DNA of 64,000 nt from Flavobacterium haoranii (GTDB taxonomy: Bacteria > Bacteroidota > Bacteroidia > Flavobacteriales > Flavobacteriaceae), in assembly GCF_009363055.1 (NCBI RefSeq), contig NZ_CP045292.1:1860001-1924000 (forward strand). Direction: 5' to 3'. Each line of letters starts with the position of its first letter. Positions within the stretch are counted from its first letter, which is position 1. Position numbers and translations under genes: made by a program. Shown in pieces: positions 1 through 9,558 of the stretch. Under the pieces are notes generated by a model. It was given only the letters and a program-made list of their open reading frames with translations, did no database searches and was not told the origin of the DNA.

Positions 1-241
1 CTACACCCGAAACTGAAAGCAATAATTTAAATAGTTCTCTTTCTTGTTTTTCAACAAAACCATATAAACTATGTGCATCTTCTTTTATTTGAAGGTAAGT
101 ATATAATTTAATACTCTCACTATCTGGTAATAATGAAAATGTATGTAACGAAATATTAATATGATAGCCAACACCTCCACAATCTATAACTACATCTGTT
201 GGTGTTTTTTCTACTAATCTTCCTTGAATATGTGCAATCAT
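1..241 (-). CDS. ruvA: Holliday junction branch migration protein RuvA, N-terminal part (cut by window edge)
   Basis: RuvA binds four-way DNA junctions and loads the RuvB motor during recombinational repair. Reading the minus strand from ATG at 241 gives about 80 residues beginning MIAHIQGRLVEKTPTDVV. They continue through GGVGYHINIS and EDAHSLYGF to LLLSVSGVG at the edge. This is the typical RuvA OB-fold domain followed by the start of the first helix-hairpin-helix. The rest of the gene lies beyond base 1. The start is 38 bases downstream of the maeB stop, so the two genes are probably co-transcribed. From general knowledge of flavobacteria, the T9SS gene sprA often follows ruvA; that cannot be seen here. 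Confidence 0.93.
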   Translation of the reverse strand, partial: MIAHIQGRLVEKTPTDVVIDCGGVGYHINISLHTFSLLPDSESIKLYTYLQIKEDAHSLYGFVEKQERELFKLLLSVSGV

Positions 242-279
242 ATTTTCTTAATATTGCGTTAAAAATAGCAAAAATTATT

Positions 280-2565
280 TTACTGTTTATTTCTCTTTCT
301 TTCTTTTTCTTGAGCATCAACAACAGCAACGGCTGCCATATTTACCATTTCTTCAACACTTGCTCCTAATTGAAAAATATGAACAGGCTTATCAAGCCCC
401 ATCATAATTGGGCCAATAGAATCCGATTTATTTAATTCTTTCAGCATTTTGTAGGTAATGTTTGCTGAATCTAAATTTGGAAAAACTAATGTGTTTACCT
501 TTTTATTAACTAATTTAGAAAAAGGAAATTTACTTTTTAACATATCAGGATTTAGTGCAAAATCTGTTTGAACTTCTCCATCAACAATTAAATCAGGATA
601 GTACTTATGTAAATATGCAACTGCTTCTCTAATTTTTTTAGGATTTTCATTTGAAGATGAACCAAAGTTTGAAAAAGAAACCATTGCAATTACAGGTTCC
701 ATACCAAACATTCTTACTGTTTTTGCTGTCATTAAAGCAATTTTTGCTAAATCTTCAGCTGAAGGATTTGGGTTAATTGCAGTATCTGATAAGAATAATG
801 GTCCTCTACTGGTCATCATTAAGTTAGTTGTAGCAATTCTACTAACTCCATGTTGTTTGTCAATTAATTCCATTACTGGTTTCACAACTGAAGGATAGCT
901 TCTCGAATAACCCGTAACCATAGCATCTGCTTCACCTTCGTTTACCATCATTAAAGCAAAATAATTACGTTCACGCATCCATTTTTCTGCATCTAATTCG
1001 GTTACTCCTCTTCTTTGTCTAAGTTGCCATAAAGATTTTGCATAACGTTTTCTAGTTGCAACTTCTTCTTTTGTTTTAGGATCAATAATGGCAACTTTAG
1101 CATCAAAACCAATTTCTTCTTTTAATTCTTGAATAATTTCTTTGTCACCTAATAAAATTGGAGTTCCAATTCCTTCCTCATAAACAATTTGTGCTGCTTT
1201 TAAAACGTCTAAATGATCTGCTTCGGCAAAAACAATACGTTTAGGTTCTGTTTTAGCACGATTCATCAATAATCGAATTAACTTATTATCTGAACCAAGA
1301 CGTTCTAACAAATCTAATTCATATTTATCCCAATCGTGAATTTCAATTTGAGCAACACCTGAATCGATAGCAGCTTTAGCTACAGCAGGCGCTACTACTC
1401 CAATTAATCTTGGATCAAAAGGTTTTGGAATTATATATTCTCGACCAAAATTTAATTTAGTTTCTCCGTAAGCAATATTAACTTGTTCAGGAACTGGCAA
1501 TTTAGCTAAACTTGCTAAGGCATGAACCGCAGCCATTTTCATTTCTTCATTAATCTTAGTTGCTCTAACATCAAGAGCGCCTCTAAAAATATATGGAAAT
1601 CCTAAAACATTATTAACTTGATTTGGATAATCAGAACGACCAGTAGCCATAATAATATCTTCTCTAGTATTTATAGCTAATTGATAATCAATTTCAGGAA
1701 CAGGATTTGCCATTGCAAAAACAATTGGATTTTCATTCATTGTCAATAACATTTCAGGCTTTAAAATATTACCTACTGATAATCCTAAAAACACATCGGC
1801 TCCTTTTAGAACTTCTTGCATTGATTGTACTTCACAATCTTTTGCAAAAATTACTTGAGCTCCTGCTAAATCGGTTCTTGAAGTAACCAACATTCCGTCT
1901 TTATCAAACATAAAAACGTTTTCAACTTTTACACCTAATAAAACATATAATTTAGCACAAGCTAATGCTGCAGATCCTGCTCCAGAAACTACAATTTTAA
2001 CTTCACTAATTTTTTTATTTGCCAACTCTAATGCATTTAACAAGGCAGCTGCAGAAATAATTGCTGTTCCGTGTTGATCGTCATGCATTACTGGAATATT
2101 AAGCTCTTCTACTAATCGTCTTTCTATTTCAAAAGATTCTGGAGCTTTAATATCTTCTAGGTTAATTCCACCAAAAGTTGGTGCGATATTTTTTACAGTA
2201 GCTATAAATTCTTCAATGTCTTTTGTTCCAACTTCAATATCAAATACATCGATATCAGCAAAAATTTTAAACAAAAGCCCTTTTCCTTCCATTACAGGTT
2301 TAGAAGCTTCCGCACCAATATCACCTAATCCTAAAACTGCAGTTCCGTTTGAAATAACAGCTACTAAATTTCCTTTAGCAGTATATTTGTAAACGTTATT
2401 TACATCTTTTGCAATCTCTAAACAAGGTTCTGCTACTCCAGGAGAATAAGCTAACGACAAATCTCTTTGTGTGGCATACTTTTTTGTTGGTACTACCTGA
2501 ATTTTTCCAGGAGTTGGCTTTGCGTGGTATAATAATGCTTCTCTGCGTTTTGTGTCTTTATGCAT
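280..2565 (-). CDS. maeB: NADP-dependent malic enzyme with C-terminal phosphotransacetylase-like domain (MaeB type)
   Basis: The enzyme oxidatively decarboxylates malate to pyruvate in the cytoplasm and makes NADPH. The product is 761 residues, the normal length for the large MaeB class. Residues about 1-420 form the malic enzyme part: SLAYSPGVAEPC, then the metal and catalytic region around GDIGAEASKPVMEGK and HDDQHGTA, then the nucleotide-binding GAGSAALACAKL. From about residue 430 a phosphate acetyl/butyryl-transferase-like domain follows (RIVFAEADHLDVLKAA, MVTGYSRSYPSVVKP). In this family that domain is usually regulatory, for example acetyl-CoA sensing. ruvA follows closely. With pckA at 57952 it links C4 acids to pyruvate and PEP. 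Confidence 0.96.
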   Translation of the reverse strand: MHKDTKRREALLYHAKPTPGKIQVVPTKKYATQRDLSLAYSPGVAEPCLEIAKDVNNVYKYTAKGNLVAVISNGTAVLGLGDIGAEASKPVMEGKGLLFKIFADIDVFDIEVGTKDIEEFIATVKNIAPTFGGINLEDIKAPESFEIERRLVEELNIPVMHDDQHGTAIISAAALLNALELANKKISEVKIVVSGAGSAALACAKLYVLLGVKVENVFMFDKDGMLVTSRTDLAGAQVIFAKDCEVQSMQEVLKGADVFLGLSVGNILKPEMLLTMNENPIVFAMANPVPEIDYQLAINTREDIIMATGRSDYPNQVNNVLGFPYIFRGALDVRATKINEEMKMAAVHALASLAKLPVPEQVNIAYGETKLNFGREYIIPKPFDPRLIGVVAPAVAKAAIDSGVAQIEIHDWDKYELDLLERLGSDNKLIRLLMNRAKTEPKRIVFAEADHLDVLKAAQIVYEEGIGTPILLGDKEIIQELKEEIGFDAKVAIIDPKTKEEVATRKRYAKSLWQLRQRRGVTELDAEKWMRERNYFALMMVNEGEADAMVTGYSRSYPSVVKPVMELIDKQHGVSRIATTNLMMTSRGPLFLSDTAINPNPSAEDLAKIALMTAKTVRMFGMEPVIAMVSFSNFGSSSNENPKKIREAVAYLHKYYPDLIVDGEVQTDFALNPDMLKSKFPFSKLVNKKVNTLVFPNLDSANITYKMLKELNKSDSIGPIMMGLDKPVHIFQLGASVEEMVNMAAVAVVDAQEKERKRNKQ

Positions 2566-2586
2566 GAATTCTTTTATTAGAACTTA

Positions 2587-2613
2587 CAAAGTTAAAATAA
2601 CACCCGAAACAAA
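2587..2613 (-). promoter_or_regulatory. Putative promoter of maeB
   Basis: On the minus strand TAACTTTG (2594-2587) matches the Bacteroidota -7 consensus TAnnTTTG and lies 22 bases before the maeB start. A TTTG at 2613-2610 could be the -33 element, but the 15-base spacing is shorter than usual, so only the -7 box is well supported. Confidence 0.45.
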
Positions 2614-2625
2614 AAAATTTTAGGC

Positions 2626-3551
2626 CTACTCTTTTAAAAATAAAATGTTGCGTTTTAGTCCTTCGAATTTTGTTCGTTTCACTGCAGACTTTTGAAAAAT
2701 TTTTTGAAAAACATCATGAGTTATTTCCTCCCAATCTTTTTTATTGAAGTTTAATAATTCAGGATTTGGCGTAAAAAAGGCTCAGAATTTGGTTTAGAAA
2801 ATCTATTCCAAGGACATACATCTTGGCAAACATCACAACCAAACATCCAGTCATCAAATTTATTTTTAAATTCATTTGGAATATTATCTTTTAACTCGAT
2901 TGTAAAATAGGAAATACATTTACTTCCATCAACAACATAAGGCGATACTATTGCTTGCGTAGGACAAGCATCAATACATGCTGTACAGGTACCGCAATGA
3001 TCTGTTGTTGGCAAATCATAGTCTAATTCAATATCTAAAATAAGTTCTGCTATAAAATAAAATGAACCAACTTTTTGAGTAAGTAGGTTTGAATTTTTTC
3101 CAATCCATCCTAAACCAGATTTTGCCGCCCAAGCTTTGTCTAGAACTGGAGCTGAGTCTACAAAAACGCGTCCATTAACCTCACCAATCTCATTTTGAAT
3201 AAATTGCAAGAGGTCTTTTAATTTATCCTTTATAACATGATGATAATCTTGACCATAAGCATATTTAGAAATCTTATAGGAATCTACATTTTGAATTTCA
3301 TTTGGATAATAATTCAATAATAAAGAAACAACACTTTTAGCACCATCAACTAACAATCTTGGATCAAGTCTCTTATCGAAATGATTTTCCATATAAGACA
3401 TTTGACCGTTAAAATTATTATTAAGCCAATTTTCTAATCGGGGAGCTTCAACTTCTAAAAAGTCGGCTTTAGATATACCACAAGAAAGAAAGCCGAGTCT
3501 TTTAGATTCGGCTTTTATTAAATGAGCATATTTTTCTTTATTATTAATCAA
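2626..3551 (-). CDS. queG: Epoxyqueuosine reductase QueG, frameshifted near the C-terminus
   Basis: QueG performs the last step of queuosine synthesis in tRNA, reducing epoxyqueuosine with cobalamin and two [4Fe-4S] clusters. The N-terminal DUF1730-type region contains [11 protein letters not shown]. The cluster ligands are [15 protein letters not shown] and [11 protein letters not shown]. The uninterrupted frame stops early at 2751 after PFLRQILNY. Adding one base to the A run at 2773-2778 (plus strand) restores a family-like tail (PNPELL, then [13 protein letters not shown], then [16 protein letters not shown]), ending at 2626 with a total of about 308 residues, the usual length. ruvB ends 11 bases upstream, so ruvB-queG is probably one transcript. 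A real truncation would remove the C-terminal domain but leave the clusters. Confidence 0.9.
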
Positions 3552-3562
3552 AATATAAGAAA

Positions 3563-4585
3563 TTAAAACAATTCTCCTTGATTACCAGATTTCATTCTAC
3601 CAAGATGCTTATAAGCTAACTCTGTAACTTCTCTTCCTCTTGGCGTCCTTACAATGAATCCTTCTTGAATTAAAAATGGCTCGTAAACTTCCTCAATAGT
3701 TTCACCACTTTCAGAAACCGCAGTTGCTAATGTTGTTAAACCTACAGGACCCCCTTTAAACTTATCAATGATAGTGGTTAGAATCTTATTATCCATTTCA
3801 TCTAAACCATGCGCATCTACATTTAACGCTTTTAATGCAAATTGAGCTATTTCAATATCAATTGAGCCATTACCTTTAATTTGAGCAAAATCTCGAACAC
3901 GTCTTAATAATGCATTAGCAATACGAGGAGTACCACGGCTACGACCTGCAATTTCTATTGCCGCTTGATCAGAAATTGGAACATTTAAAATCGAAGCACT
4001 GCGCTCAATGATTGTTGACAAAAGTTCTTTATTATAATATTGTAAGCGACTTTGAATCCCAAAACGGGCGCGCATAGGTGAAGTTAGCAAACCTGAGCGT
4101 GTTGTAGCTCCAACAAGAGTAAAAGGATTTAAATTAATTTGAACAGTTCTAGCATTAGGACCAGACTCAATCATGATATCAATTTTAAAATCCTCCATAG
4201 CAGAATACAAATACTCTTCTACAACTGGACTTAAACGATGAATCTCGTCAATAAATAATATATCTCGTTCCTCAAGATTTGTAAGTAACCCTGCTAAATC
4301 TCCAGGTTTATCTAATACAGGACCAGATGTAATTTTGATTCCAACACCTAACTCATTAGCTAAAATATTTGCCAAGGTAGTTTTTCCCAAACCTGGTGGA
4401 CCATGGAATAAAGTATGATCTAAAGCTTCATTTCTTAAATTAGCAGCTTTAACGAAAACTTGAAGATTTTCTAAAACTTGTTCTTGTCCAGCAAAATCAT
4501 CAAATGAAAGAGGCCTTAGTGCTCTTTCAATATCCATATCTTGTGGAGAAAATCTTTCTTTATTAGGATTTAAATTCTCGTTCAT
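3563..4585 (-). CDS. ruvB: Holliday junction branch migration ATPase RuvB
   Basis: RuvB is the hexameric AAA+ helicase that drives branch migration with RuvA. The 340-residue product has Walker [14 protein letters not shown], Walker [11 protein letters not shown], sensor [11 protein letters not shown] with the arginine finger region MRARFG, and the winged-helix tail ending in [12 protein letters not shown] start at ATG 4585 ([12 protein letters not shown]) rather than six codons upstream, because the upstream codons overlap the likely promoter. The -7 box ends only four bases before this ATG, which suggests a leaderless or nearly leaderless mRNA. queG follows after 11 bases. Confidence 0.96.
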   Translation of the reverse strand: MNENLNPNKERFSPQDMDIERALRPLSFDDFAGQEQVLENLQVFVKAANLRNEALDHTLFHGPPGLGKTTLANILANELGVGIKITSGPVLDKPGDLAGLLTNLEERDILFIDEIHRLSPVVEEYLYSAMEDFKIDIMIESGPNARTVQINLNPFTLVGATTRSGLLTSPMRARFGIQSRLQYYNKELLSTIIERSASILNVPISDQAAIEIAGRSRGTPRIANALLRRVRDFAQIKGNGSIDIEIAQFALKALNVDAHGLDEMDNKILTTIIDKFKGGPVGLTTLATAVSESGETIEEVYEPFLIQEGFIVRTPRGREVTELAYKHLGRMKSGNQGELF

Positions 4586-4589
4586 ATAG

Positions 4590-4618
4590 CAAATATAAAA
4601 CAAAAAAACCTTTCCAAA
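4590..4618 (-). promoter_or_regulatory. Promoter of ruvB-queG overlapping the upstream terminator
   Basis: Minus-strand TATATTTG (4597-4590) matches TAnnTTTG. A TTTG at 4618-4615 sits 17 bases upstream as the -33 element, inside the tip of the terminator hairpin that ends the oxidase operon. The expected start of transcription is close to the A of the ruvB ATG. Confidence 0.6.
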
Positions 4619-4631
4619 AGGAAAGGTTTTT
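4602..4631 (-). terminator. Intrinsic terminator of the act-cta operon
   Basis: A perfect 12-bp stem (4604-4615 with 4620-4631) closes a four-base AAAA loop. On the minus strand it is followed by a run of seven T. It lies 20 bases after the cytochrome oxidase subunit I stop codon. Confidence 0.88.
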
Positions 4632-4650
4632 ATATTTAGAAATTAATATC

Positions 4651-6420
4651 TTAATGATGTAATTCTTCTTCTCCGTCTTGCATTGGAACAACCTGAGGAA
4701 CGAAGTCTTCAGCATGCCCAGGTTTGCTATAATCATAAGCCCAACGGTGCACTTCAGGTAATTCTCCTGGCCAGTTACCATGAATATGCTCAACTGGTGT
4801 TGTCCACTCTAATGTATTAGATTTCCATGGGTTTTGAGTTGCTTTTTTACCGTAGAACATACTGTAGAAGAAATTCCAGAAGAAAACAATTTGGAAAACT
4901 GCACCAACAATAGCAAATACAGTAATTAATACGTTAACATCAGCTAAATCATCAAATAATGGAAATGCAGAGTTTGTATAGTAACGACGTGGTAAACCAG
5001 CCATTCCAATAAAGTGCATAGGGAAGAATACTCCATAAGCACAAACTGCAGTTACCCAGAAGTGAGCATAACCTAAATTTTTATTCAACATTCTACCATA
5101 CATTTTAGGGAACCAGTGGTAAACACCAGCAAAGAAACCGTATAATGCAGAGATACCCATTACTAAGTGGAAGTGAGCCACCACGAAATATGTATCATGA
5201 ACGTTGATATCTAAAGTACTATCTCCTAAAATGATTCCTGTTAAACCTCCCGTGATAAAAGTAGAAACTAAACCAATAGAGAATAACATTGCTGGATTCA
5301 TTTGTAAATTACCTTTCCATAATGTTGTAATATAGTTGAATGCTTTTACAGCTGATGGAATTGCAATTAATAAAGTCGTAAACGTGAATACCGAACCTAA
5401 GAAAGGATTCATACCCGAAACGAACATATGGTGACCCCATACAATTGTAGATAAGAAAGCAATTGCAATAATTGAAGTTACCATCGCTCTATAACCAAAG
5501 ATTGGTTTTCTAGCATTAGTAGCAATAATTTCAGAAGTAATACCTAAAGCTGGTAATAATACGATGTAAACTTCAGGGTGTCCTAAGAACCAAAATAAAT
5601 GTTCAAATAAAACTGGAGATCCACCTTGGTAGTGTAAAACCTCACCTGAAATAAAGATATCTGATAAATAGAATGACGTACCGAAACTTCTATCAAAAAT
5701 TAATAATAAAGCCGCAGAGAATAATACTGGGAATGAAACAATACCAATAATAGCAGTTACAAATAAAGCCCATACTGTTAAAGGTAATCTTGTCATTGTC
5801 ATACCTTTTGTTCTTAAGTTAATTACTGTAACTACATAATTTAAAGATCCCATTAATGAAGATGCAATAAATATAGCCATAGAAACTAACCAAAGTGTCA
5901 TACCTAAACCTGATCCAGGAATAGCTTGTGGTAAAGCACTTAGAGGAGGATAAATTGTCCATCCAGATGCTGCAGGACCTGATTCTACGAATAATGAAAT
6001 AATCATAATTAAGGAAGACAAAAAGAACAACCAATATGATAACATATTCATGAAACCTGAAGCCATGTCTCTAGCTCCAACTTGCAATGGAATTAACAAG
6101 TTACTAAAAGTACCACTTAAACCAGCTGTTAATACAAAGAATACCATAATAGTACCGTGAATTGTAACTAACGCTAAGTATATATCGTTACGCATTACAC
6201 CACCTGGTGCAAAATTTTCACCTAGTAATGTTTTAAAAATACCAAAAGATTGTTCTGGCCATGCAATTTGCATACGGAAAAGTATTGACATAAGTACACC
6301 AATAACTCCCATAATTAAACCTGTAATTAGATATTGCTTAGCAATCATCTTGTGGTCAAGACTAAAGATGTATTTAGTTATGAATGTTTCTTTGTGATGA
6401 CCGTGTTCGTGTGCTGACAT
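4651..6420 (-). CDS. ctaD: Cytochrome c oxidase subunit I (aa3 type)
   Basis: This is the catalytic subunit of the terminal oxidase, holding heme a and the heme a3-CuB oxygen-reducing centre in the inner membrane. The 589-residue product has about twelve membrane helices. Visible landmarks are WFLGHPEVYIVLLP (CuB histidine and the cross-linked tyrosine), WGHHMFVSGM (the other CuB histidines) and HDTYFVVAHFHLVMG (heme ligands). It is the last gene of the operon, 32 bases after subunit II, and is followed by a strong terminator. The neighbourhood resembles Flavobacterium johnsoniae, where complex III-alt and this oxidase form a structurally characterised supercomplex. Partnership here is inferred from the shared operon. 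Confidence 0.97.
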   Translation of the reverse strand: MSAHEHGHHKETFITKYIFSLDHKMIAKQYLITGLIMGVIGVLMSILFRMQIAWPEQSFGIFKTLLGENFAPGGVMRNDIYLALVTIHGTIMVFFVLTAGLSGTFSNLLIPLQVGARDMASGFMNMLSYWLFFLSSLIMIISLFVESGPAASGWTIYPPLSALPQAIPGSGLGMTLWLVSMAIFIASSLMGSLNYVVTVINLRTKGMTMTRLPLTVWALFVTAIIGIVSFPVLFSAALLLIFDRSFGTSFYLSDIFISGEVLHYQGGSPVLFEHLFWFLGHPEVYIVLLPALGITSEIIATNARKPIFGYRAMVTSIIAIAFLSTIVWGHHMFVSGMNPFLGSVFTFTTLLIAIPSAVKAFNYITTLWKGNLQMNPAMLFSIGLVSTFITGGLTGIILGDSTLDINVHDTYFVVAHFHLVMGISALYGFFAGVYHWFPKMYGRMLNKNLGYAHFWVTAVCAYGVFFPMHFIGMAGLPRRYYTNSAFPLFDDLADVNVLITVFAIVGAVFQIVFFWNFFYSMFYGKKATQNPWKSNTLEWTTPVEHIHGNWPGELPEVHRWAYDYSKPGHAEDFVPQVVPMQDGEEELHH

Positions 6421-6452
6421 AATCTTATTCTATTATTTGATGATATCTATAA

Positions 6453-7601
6453 TTATTCAATAACTTGTGCAACAACTTTAGTAGTATCTGCAACAACTTC
6501 TATAACTTCTGGTTGAGCTGGTGTTTCAGCAGGTTTGTTTGCTTCTGCCCATTGAGATGATAAAGTTGGTTTTTCAGCTAACCATTTTGTAAACTCGTCT
6601 TGTTCCTCAACAACTATTTTCATTTGCATATTGTAGTGAGATGCACCACAAATTTTATTACATAATAATAAGTAATTGAATTCGTAAGGATCTAAAGCAG
6701 ATTCACCGTTTGCAACCAACTCTTTGCTTTTTTCAGTTCTAATTTTGTTGATATTAGCTACTTTCTTTTGTATTGCTTCGTTCTGACGCATTTCAGAAGT
6801 AGTAACTGTGGGAACAAAAGTAAATTGTGTAATCATACCAGGAACACAGTTCATTTGAGCTCTAAAGTGAGGCATATAAGCTGAGTGTAAAACATCTTGT
6901 GAACGGAACTTGAAAACTACTTTCTTTCCTTTAGGCAAATGTAACTCATTTGTTACTTTATCGTCTTGAGCTGCAGGATCAGATAAATCAACACCTAATG
7001 TATTAACACCTTCAATATAACGAACGTTTGCTTTACCTAATGTATTATCTTCACCTGAGTAGCGTACTTCCCAACCAAATTGTTTCGCATAAACTTCAAC
7101 ATATAATACATCCTCTTCTGCATCAAAATACATGATGTTATTCCAAGTGTACAAACCGTAAAGAATTAATCCTGCTAAAACAACTACAGGAATACCTGTC
7201 CAAATTGCTTCTAATTTATTATTATCAGCATAATACATTGCCTTTTGATCTTTCTTACCACTATATTTAAAAGCAAAATAATGTAATAAGAACTGAGTTA
7301 ATGTTTGCACGATGAAAATAATAACAAAAGAAATATTCATTAGGTTATCATAATCAGGACCGTGTTCAGAAGCGGGAGTTCCTAAAACTAAATGCCCCCA
7401 TTTAACAATTGAATAAATTGTAAATAAATATATAAACCCAACGAATGCAAACATTAAGTAACCATTAACCTTATTGTCATTGTCATTAGCTACTTCAGTA
7501 TTTTCTGAAGCTCCAATTTGAGTTAATGCAAAAATTTTAGTTAATTGCCAAATTGCAATTCCAATTAAAACTAAAACAAAGAATATCAATAAACCCGTCA
7601 T
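6453..7601 (-). CDS. ctaC: Cytochrome c oxidase subunit II
   Basis: Subunit II takes electrons from cytochrome c through its periplasmic CuA centre. The 382-residue product begins with hydrophobic helices (TGLLIFFVLVLIGIAIW; then FAFVGFIYLFTIYSIVKW and later ILYGLYTW). The cupredoxin domain carries DVLHSAYMPHFRAQM and the CuA loop CNKICGASHYNMQM. The C-terminus after this domain is an acidic, proline-rich tail (PAETPAQPEVIEVV). It is longer than classical subunit II, which is common in Bacteroidota because of an extra N-terminal helix. It lies between actF (20 bases upstream) and ctaD. Confidence 0.96.
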   Translation of the reverse strand: MTGLLIFFVLVLIGIAIWQLTKIFALTQIGASENTEVANDNDNKVNGYLMFAFVGFIYLFTIYSIVKWGHLVLGTPASEHGPDYDNLMNISFVIIFIVQTLTQFLLHYFAFKYSGKKDQKAMYYADNNKLEAIWTGIPVVVLAGLILYGLYTWNNIMYFDAEEDVLYVEVYAKQFGWEVRYSGEDNTLGKANVRYIEGVNTLGVDLSDPAAQDDKVTNELHLPKGKKVVFKFRSQDVLHSAYMPHFRAQMNCVPGMITQFTFVPTVTTSEMRQNEAIQKKVANINKIRTEKSKELVANGESALDPYEFNYLLLCNKICGASHYNMQMKIVVEEQDEFTKWLAEKPTLSSQWAEANKPAETPAQPEVIEVVADTTKVVAQVIE

Positions 7602-7620
7602 TTGTTTATTTCTTTAAATA

Positions 7621-8973
7621 TTAATAATGAAAATGTTTGCTCTCTTCCATTAAAGGATTTCCTTTTGCTACAAGAGGTGCTTTTGTTAAAGCTGTAAATA
7701 CAACAAATATGAATAAACCTAAGAAGAATAATACTGCACTAACTTCTGGTAAACCAATGAACCATTGATCACCAACAGTAGCAGGCATAATCATATTGTA
7801 AAAATCAATATAGTGACCCATTAAGATAACAGTACCAGCAGTTACAATAATCCATGATAGACGTTTGAAATCTGTGTTAACTAAAATTAATAATGGGAAA
7901 ACAAAATTCATAACTAACATTCCAAAAAATGGAAGTTTGTAATGTTCAATTCTTGTTACGAAGTAAGTTACCTCCTCTGGTATATCAGAATACCAAATTA
8001 ACATAAATTGAGAGAACCATAAATAGGTCCAGAAAATACTCAAACCAAACATAAATTTAGCTAAGTCGTGTATGTGACTTGTATTCACTTGCTCTAAATA
8101 TCCTTTTGATTTTAAATAAATAGTAACTAAAGCGATTGTAGTAATAGCACTTACAAAGAAACTTGCAAATACATACCAACCGAATAATGTACTATACCAG
8201 TGAGGATCTACAGACATAATCCAATCCCAAGACATAATAGATTCTGTAACAATGAAGATAACTAGAAAAGTAGCAGATAATTTAAAAATACTTTTATAAA
8301 TAGAAGCGTCGTCAGAGTTTTCTAAAGCTAATGAATTTTTTCTAATTTTGAATCTGAAAAAATTCCATAATAATAAGAATATTGCAGCTCTACCTAAAAA
8401 GAAAGGCACATTTAAATAACCTGATTTTCCTTGAATTAAATGGTCGTTTGCTACAACTTCAGGATCCATCCAAACAAATAAATGATTAAAATGTAATCCA
8501 GACAATACTAGTACACCAAAGAAAATTACTGATCCAGGTAATAAGTAAGCACTAATACCTTCCATAACACGGAATAATATTGGTGACCAACCTGCTTGTG
8601 CAGCATATTGGATAGCATTAAAAACGAAAGCTCCTAAACTGATTAACATGAAGAATATACATGCTACATAAAAAGCTGCCCAAGGCTTGTTTTGCAATTG
8701 GTGCAAAACGTGCTCTAAATGTGCTTTATGTTCAGTATCATGAGTTGCTTCTGTTGCATGTGCAGCATGTTCGTCGTGCGTAGCGTGAGCATCATGTGTT
8801 GCGTGTGCTTCATGAGTTGCTTCTGCATGATGTCCGTGAGAATCTGCTGAAAGGATTGTTTCAACTTCTTCGATAGTCTTTGGAGCACTCCAAAAACCAA
8901 TACCAATTCCAATGGCACCAACTACCATTAAAATTAGAGAAAAAGTTTTTAATTTACTTGAAAACGTGTACAT
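7621..8973 (-). CDS. actF: Alternative complex III subunit ActF with a histidine-rich insert
   Basis: ActF is a membrane subunit of alternative complex III, the quinol:cytochrome c oxidoreductase that replaces bc1 in this group. The product is 450 residues from ATG 8973; an in-frame TTG five codons upstream looks less likely. It has about ten hydrophobic helices, including the first at residues 11-28. Between the first and second helix, residues 45-91 are a low-complexity stretch of His, Ala, Thr, Glu and Asp with about 15 histidines in repeated ATHDAH-like units. ActF is thought to be a catalytically degenerate paralogue of ActC. The insert may bind metal or may simply be a flexible linker. 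The frame is intact. Confidence 0.9.
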   Translation of the reverse strand: MYTFSSKLKTFSLILMVVGAIGIGIGFWSAPKTIEEVETILSADSHGHHAEATHEAHATHDAHATHDEHAAHATEATHDTEHKAHLEHVLHQLQNKPWAAFYVACIFFMLISLGAFVFNAIQYAAQAGWSPILFRVMEGISAYLLPGSVIFFGVLVLSGLHFNHLFVWMDPEVVANDHLIQGKSGYLNVPFFLGRAAIFLLLWNFFRFKIRKNSLALENSDDASIYKSIFKLSATFLVIFIVTESIMSWDWIMSVDPHWYSTLFGWYVFASFFVSAITTIALVTIYLKSKGYLEQVNTSHIHDLAKFMFGLSIFWTYLWFSQFMLIWYSDIPEEVTYFVTRIEHYKLPFFGMLVMNFVFPLLILVNTDFKRLSWIIVTAGTVILMGHYIDFYNMIMPATVGDQWFIGLPEVSAVLFFLGLFIFVVFTALTKAPLVAKGNPLMEESKHFHY

Positions 8974-9003
8974 ATCAATTATTTTCAAAAAAGTGTTTTA
9001 CAA

Positions 9004-9549
9004 TTATAATTCTGATCTAAGTTTTAAAACGTAATCTGCAATTTGCCATCTTTCTTCTTGAGAAAGTTGGTTTGCATGAGAACCCATAGAATTTAATCCA
9101 TAAGTTTCTACGAAATAAATACTTCCTTCTGTAATTTCCCTGTCTTTATAGCTAGGAACCCCTAAGAATTTTTCTCTCTTAACTAAATTTCCTTTTCCAT
9201 CTCCTTTTTCACCATGACAAATAGCGCAATAAACATTAAATAGTTCTTTTGCTTTTTCAGGATTTCTAGAAATTGAATCTAAAGGCGATTTTAATGTCGC
9301 TTTGGCTAACTCATAACCTTCAGTTGTATTAGGAATTTCAAATGGAACAAAACCTCTTTTAATAGTTCCTTCTACAGGTAATTGACCTTCTTTACCACCT
9401 TTAAATGCTTCATGCTCTGAATACGTTTCATAAGGAACCGCTTCATACATATTTGGCATGAACTGGTAGTTAGGCTTTGATTTATCGAAGCAAGAAGTTG
9501 CTATTACAGATAATCCAACAACTGCTACTATTTTATATAAGCTTTTCAT
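9004..9549 (-). CDS. actE: Alternative complex III monoheme cytochrome c lipoprotein ActE
   Basis: ActE passes electrons from the complex towards the oxidase. The 181-residue product has a lipoprotein signal peptide (SVIATSC, with Cys near residue 20), so it should be anchored on the periplasmic face of the inner membrane. One heme c motif CAICH follows, with GEKGDGKGN after it and a distal Met in the GSHANQLSQ / NSMGSH region. It lies between actD (9 bases upstream) and actF, the standard ACIII order. Confidence 0.94.
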   Translation of the reverse strand: MKSLYKIVAVVGLSVIATSCFDKSKPNYQFMPNMYEAVPYETYSEHEAFKGGKEGQLPVEGTIKRGFVPFEIPNTTEGYELAKATLKSPLDSISRNPEKAKELFNVYCAICHGEKGDGKGNLVKREKFLGVPSYKDREITEGSIYFVETYGLNSMGSHANQLSQEERWQIADYVLKLRSEL

Positions 9550-9558
9550 ATCTTGATA

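Noticed and set aside
8700..8860. CRISPR-like or tandem-repeat array in actF
   Set aside because: The repeats are irregular, in frame and code for the His-rich loop. There are no spacers of constant length.
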